The translations under genes were made by a program, and so were the position numbers. DNA of 64,000 bases from Pectinatus frisingensis (GTDB lineage Bacteria; Bacillota; Negativicutes; Selenomonadales; Selenomonadaceae): contig NZ_WIQU01000040.1 of assembly GCF_015732285.1 (NCBI RefSeq), forward strand, positions 1-64,000. Reading direction: 5' to 3'. The notes under the pieces were generated by a model. It ran no database searches and was not told the origin of the DNA. It saw only the letters and a program-made list of their open reading frames with translations. Within the stretch, counting starts at the first letter, position 1. Every line of letters starts with the position of its first letter. Below are positions 60,798-64,000 of the stretch, piece after piece.

Positions 60798-62177
60798 ATG
60801 GAAGAAAAAAATTTACAACGTAATTTAAAGGCACGTCATGTCGAAATGATAGCATTGGGAGGAACGATCGGCGTAGGCTTGTTTATGGGGTCAGCCAGTA
60901 CTATTCAGACAGCCGGGCCGTCAGTTTTGCTGTGTTATGGTGTGGCCGGACTGGTGATTTTTTTTGTAATGCGCATTATGGGGGAAATGCTGTATCTTGA
61001 GCCGGTGACAGGTTCTTTCGCTTCATATGGATATAAATATATTCACCCGTTTGCTGGTTATCTTACAGCATGGTGCTATTGGTTTTTGTGGGTGACTGTG
61101 GGCTTGTCGGAAATAACGGCAATCGGTATTTATGTAAAATATTGGTTTCCCTTTATGCCGCAGTGGATTTCAGCTTTTGGCGGCCTGCTTGTTGTGACAC
61201 TTGCCAATATGGCGGCAGTAAAATATTATGGTGAATTTGAATTTTGGTTTTCTATTATAAAAATCACAACAATTGTTGTGATGATAGTCGTTGGGTTTGG
61301 TCTTATATTATTTGGTATAGGAAACGGGGGACAACCGATAGGGTTTTCCAATCTTTGGACTCATGGCGGTTTTTTCCCAAATGGATTTAGCGGAATGCTG
61401 GCAGCATTATGTATAGTGACGGCATCTTTCCAAGGGGTGGAGTTAATCGGGATAACTGCCGGTGAAGCTCAACATCCACGGGAAACATTGCAAAAAGCGA
61501 TTAAGGGAATTGTTTGGCGTATACTCATTTTTTACATCGGGGCGATTTTTATCGTAATTACTATTTATCCTTGGAATCAACTGGGTATGCTGGGTAGTCC
61601 GTTTGTGACAATATTTGCTAAAATAGGTATAACGGCAGCGGCCGGTATAATAAACTTTGTTGTTTTGACCGCGGCCTTATCGGGATGCAACAGCGGTATT
61701 TACAGTGCCGGACGGATGCTGTATACTTTGTCGGAAAACAATCAGGCGCCTAAATGGCTGGGAAAATTGTCAAAAACCGGAGTGCCGCGTAATGCAATAT
61801 TTATTACAATGGCACTATTGAGTTTAGGTGTTGTTTTGAATTACTTGATTCCGGATTCAAAATTATTTTTGTACATTTATAGCGCCAGTGTATTTCCTGG
61901 AATGATTGCGTGGTTTGTTTTAGCAATAGCACAGAAAAATTTCCGCAAAAGTTATGGTAAAAAAATAATGGATCAACATCCTTTCAAATCACCACTTTAT
62001 CCTTACAGTAATTACTTTTGTCTGATATTTCTGGTCTTTGTGACGGTCGGTATGTGGATCAATGATGATACCAGAACATCATTGATTATTGGCTGGATCT
62101 TTTGTGGTATTCTGGCAGTTTATTATTACCTGCGTCTGTCGGGAAACAGTTCGGTTTTACCTGAGAAGCACAATTGA
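60798..62177 (+). CDS. APC-family amino-acid permease (AAT type)
   Basis: 459 aa, 12 membrane segments. [20 protein letters not shown] then [13 protein letters not shown] is the AAT-family signature, with [20 protein letters not shown] later. Proton-coupled uptake of a neutral or aromatic amino acid is likely; position between glyQS and pheST hints at a tRNA-charging link but the substrate cannot be told. The start at 60798 is preceded by GAGAAGG; a hairpin GGCATGG...CCATGCC lies upstream (60739-60767). Confidence 0.9.
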   Translation: MEEKNLQRNLKARHVEMIALGGTIGVGLFMGSASTIQTAGPSVLLCYGVAGLVIFFVMRIMGEMLYLEPVTGSFASYGYKYIHPFAGYLTAWCYWFLWVTVGLSEITAIGIYVKYWFPFMPQWISAFGGLLVVTLANMAAVKYYGEFEFWFSIIKITTIVVMIVVGFGLILFGIGNGGQPIGFSNLWTHGGFFPNGFSGMLAALCIVTASFQGVELIGITAGEAQHPRETLQKAIKGIVWRILIFYIGAIFIVITIYPWNQLGMLGSPFVTIFAKIGITAAAGIINFVVLTAALSGCNSGIYSAGRMLYTLSENNQAPKWLGKLSKTGVPRNAIFITMALLSLGVVLNYLIPDSKLFLYIYSASVFPGMIAWFVLAIAQKNFRKSYGKKIMDQHPFKSPLYPYSNYFCLIFLVFVTVGMWINDDTRTSLIIGWIFCGILAVYYYLRLSGNSSVLPEKHN

Positions 62178-62202
62178 TAATGAAGATATTTTATGCTATA
62201 CT
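62174..62202 (+). promoter_or_regulatory. Promoter of the pheST T-box unit
   Basis: TTGATA (62174-62179, overlapping the permease stop), 17 bp, TATACT (62197-62202). Confidence 0.72.
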
Positions 62203-62207
62203 TATCG

Positions 62208-62452
62208 GTGCTTAAAATTATATATTGTTAAATTAATGATGAAAAAGAGAGTATGTTCATTCTTTTATACAGAGAATATCGTTTAGGCTGAGAGGGATAT
62301 TAAAAGTATGGGCAGAAGTTCACTTTTGAGTTCCATTGTGAAGGTTTTCTGTGTAACTGTGGCGTTGGCTGCGTTAAAGTCATATTGAGTATCAATTAGG
62401 GTGGTACCGCGGATTTTACTTCGCCCCTTGCAGGGGCGGAGTTTTTTTATTT
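62208..62452 (+). ncRNA. T-box leader controlling pheST
   Basis: Stem I-like GAAAAAGAGAGTA, the conserved AGGGTGGTACCGCG box at about 62398-62411 and the terminator CGCCCCTTGCAGGGGCG then GAGTTTTTTTATTTTT (to about 62454). A TTC triplet occurs in the stem I 3' part (GAAGTTCACTT), compatible with a Phe specifier. Uncharged tRNA-Phe should allow read-through. Confidence 0.93.
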
Positions 62453-62494
62453 TTGGGTGGATTTAATCATTTGATTTTATCGGAGGTATTTATT

Positions 62495-63523
62495 GTGGAA
62501 CAGGAATTAATACAAATTAAAGAAAAGGCATTGGCAGCCATAAAAGCAGCCGATGATTTGACAGTTCTTAATGAACAAAGAGTAAGATATCTTGGTAAAA
62601 AAGGTTCGCTCACGGCTATACTGCGCGGTATGGGAAAATTGGCACCGGAAGAACGGCCGCGAATCGGGCAGCTTGTCAATAAAGTGCGTGCAGATATTGA
62701 ATCATTGATTGAAGAAAAGCAGACAGCATTGAAGGCGCGTGAACTTTCCGACAGATTGGCCACGGAAAAAATTGATGTGACTCTGCCTGGACGTAAACGG
62801 GAATTGGGTCATTTTCATCCGTTGACATTAACACTGAATAAATTAAAGGATATTTTCCGCAGCATGGGATATTCTATAGCGGAAGGACCGCAGATAGAAA
62901 CAGATTATTTTAATTTTGAAGCATTGAACTTACCCAAAGATCATCCGGCACGTGATATGCAGGATTCATTTTATATTACTGATGAAATTCTTATGCGTAC
63001 GCAGACTTCACCGGTGCAGGCCCGCACAATGCAGTCACACGAACCGAATAGTCCAATAAAGATAATAGCACCCGGCCGTGTATATCGTCGTGATGATTAT
63101 GATGCGACTCATTCACCGATGTTTACTCAGGTGGAAGGATTATGCATTGACGAAAATATTAAATTCTCCGATTTGAAGGGAACTCTTACTATGGCCATGC
63201 AGCAATTGTTTAATGATGATCTTAAACTGCGTTTTCGTCCCAGTTTTTTCCCATTTACCGAACCAAGTGCTGAAGTAGATATAAGTTGTGTAATGTGTCA
63301 TGGCAAAGGATGTCGGGTATGCAAGGGCACTGGCTGGCTGGAAATATTGGGAGCTGGAATGGTTCATCCGCGTGTATTGGAAATGAGCGGATATGATCCC
63401 AAAAAGGTCAGCGGGTTTGCTTTTGGTCTGGGAGTTGAACGCGTAGCTATGCTCGCTTACGGAATAGAAGACCTGAGGTTATTTTTTGATAATGATCTGC
63501 GATTTTTAAAACAATTTTGCTGA
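62495..63523 (+). CDS. pheS: Phenylalanine-tRNA ligase, alpha subunit
   Basis: 342 aa. The start is GTG at 62495 after GGAGG. N-terminal coiled coil ([20 protein letters not shown]), motif 2 region [20 protein letters not shown] then FTQVEGL, and motif 3 [35 protein letters not shown] segment with four Cys is present as in many bacterial PheS. Confidence 0.98.
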   Translation: MEQELIQIKEKALAAIKAADDLTVLNEQRVRYLGKKGSLTAILRGMGKLAPEERPRIGQLVNKVRADIESLIEEKQTALKARELSDRLATEKIDVTLPGRKRELGHFHPLTLTLNKLKDIFRSMGYSIAEGPQIETDYFNFEALNLPKDHPARDMQDSFYITDEILMRTQTSPVQARTMQSHEPNSPIKIIAPGRVYRRDDYDATHSPMFTQVEGLCIDENIKFSDLKGTLTMAMQQLFNDDLKLRFRPSFFPFTEPSAEVDISCVMCHGKGCRVCKGTGWLEILGAGMVHPRVLEMSGYDPKKVSGFAFGLGVERVAMLAYGIEDLRLFFDNDLRFLKQFC

Positions 63524-63549
63524 TGTTGTTATAGGAGGAGAGTATTTGT

Positions 63550-64000
63550 ATGCAAGTATCTATAAAATGGCTTAAGGATTATATCAATTTTACTCAAACA
63601 CCGGAAAAATTGGCTGACATGCTTACAATGGCCGGGATACCGGTCGAAAGCATCATTGATCCTGGTGAAGGACTGCAAAAAGTAATAACCGGACGAATAG
63701 AAAAAATAGTACCGCATGAAAATTCTGATCACTTGCAGATTTGTACGCTAAATGTAGGAATGGCAGAAAATTTGATTATAGTGACCGGAGCAAAAAATGT
63801 CGCCGAGGGGCAAATAGTGCCGGTGGCAATGGTTGGGGCGCATTTACCCAATGGTATGAAAATTTCTAAAGGAAAATTGCGCGGTGTGATGTCGTGGGGC
63901 ATGTTGTGTTCGGCCCAAGAGTTAAAACTGGATTTGGAAATGTTGCCGGAAAAACAAAAGATTGGTATATATATATTGCCAGATGACACACCGGTGGGAA
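63550..64000 (+). CDS. pheT: Phenylalanine-tRNA ligase, beta subunit (N-terminal part; cut by window edge)
   Basis: First 150 residues. MQVSIKWLKDYINFTQTPEK begins PheT; residues 40-150 form the EMAP/tRNA-binding OB domain (VITGRIEKIVPHENSDHLQI; VTGAKNVAEGQIVPVAMVGA; SWGMLCSAQELKL). GGAGGAG lies upstream. The full protein would be about 800 aa. Confidence 0.97.
   Translation, partial: MQVSIKWLKDYINFTQTPEKLADMLTMAGIPVESIIDPGEGLQKVITGRIEKIVPHENSDHLQICTLNVGMAENLIIVTGAKNVAEGQIVPVAMVGAHLPNGMKISKGKLRGVMSWGMLCSAQELKLDLEMLPEKQKIGIYILPDDTPVG

Overview
The right two thirds of the window (about 27.7-64.0 kb) is an AT-rich chromosome of a strictly anaerobic member of the Bacillota, most likely a Negativicutes / Selenomonadales relative. 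The reasons are an oxygen-sensitive class III ribonucleotide reductase, T-box leaders before glyQS and pheST, an ispE-gntR-glmU-prs-uppP-pth block, sigma-54, CheR and a soluble chemotaxis-type receptor. The species cannot be named from this sequence. The left 27.6 kb is a prophage of the T7/SP6 supergroup (Autographiviridae-like podovirus), cut by the left window edge.

Prophage, read leftwards on the minus strand, i.e. in T7 order. Early region (25.1-22.5 kb): host-type promoters, two small early proteins, ArdA anti-restriction protein, SprT-like protease, two 55-nt covarying RNA hairpins, then single-subunit RNA polymerase. A small family of repeated phage-polymerase-type promoters (TTTAGGTGG then ACACAATACAGAGA) flanks the polymerase gene; two of them bracket an AT-rich stretch where T7 has its primary origin. 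DNA metabolism region (19.5-7.4 kb): dUTPase, DUF3310 protein, SSB, endonuclease I, an amidase-dead lysozyme homologue, primase-helicase, phage NrdG, a Tad2-domain protein, phage NrdD, DNA polymerase, ThyX, an FTR-like Fe-S protein, DNA ligase and 5'-3' exonuclease. Structural region (7.4 kb to the edge): GNAT-like protein, three small proteins, portal, scaffold, capsid, a cUUCGg terminator and tail tubular proteins A and B.

Unlike T7, this phage looks temperate. At its early end it has a plus-strand 51-aa ribbon-helix-helix regulator with its own promoter and palindromic operator, small membrane proteins, a 600-bp repeat-rich control region with tandem consensus promoters, and a tyrosine integrase that is frameshifted. 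The right boundary must lie between the integrase stop (27604) and the first host gene (27749). No tRNA or duplicated att core can be seen, and the left boundary is outside the window.

Host region, left to right: a secreted protein of unknown function; purine permease and secreted glucosaminidase; nrdD, a separate small glycyl-radical ORF and nrdG behind NrdR-type boxes; sbcDC and cheR; a radical SAM protein, pth, uppP, prs, glmU, gntR and ispE; a three-gene operon built around a P1B-ATPase homologue that has lost every catalytic motif; dhaM; VOC protein, eukaryote-type hexokinase and rpoN; a soluble chemoreceptor; NDH-2; an SGNH hydrolase; a mini-ferredoxin; T-box-glyQS; amino-acid permease; T-box-pheST (pheT cut by the right edge). 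Convergent units are separated by near-perfect inverted-repeat terminators.

Most notable: the pseudo-P-type ATPase operon, the split host NrdD, the temperate T7-like switch region, the covarying early RNA hairpins, the lysozyme homologue without amidase residues, and an endonuclease I gene whose only workable start appears to be AUA. Family assignments and comparisons with T7/SP6 proteins are from memory of those sequences; no search was run.
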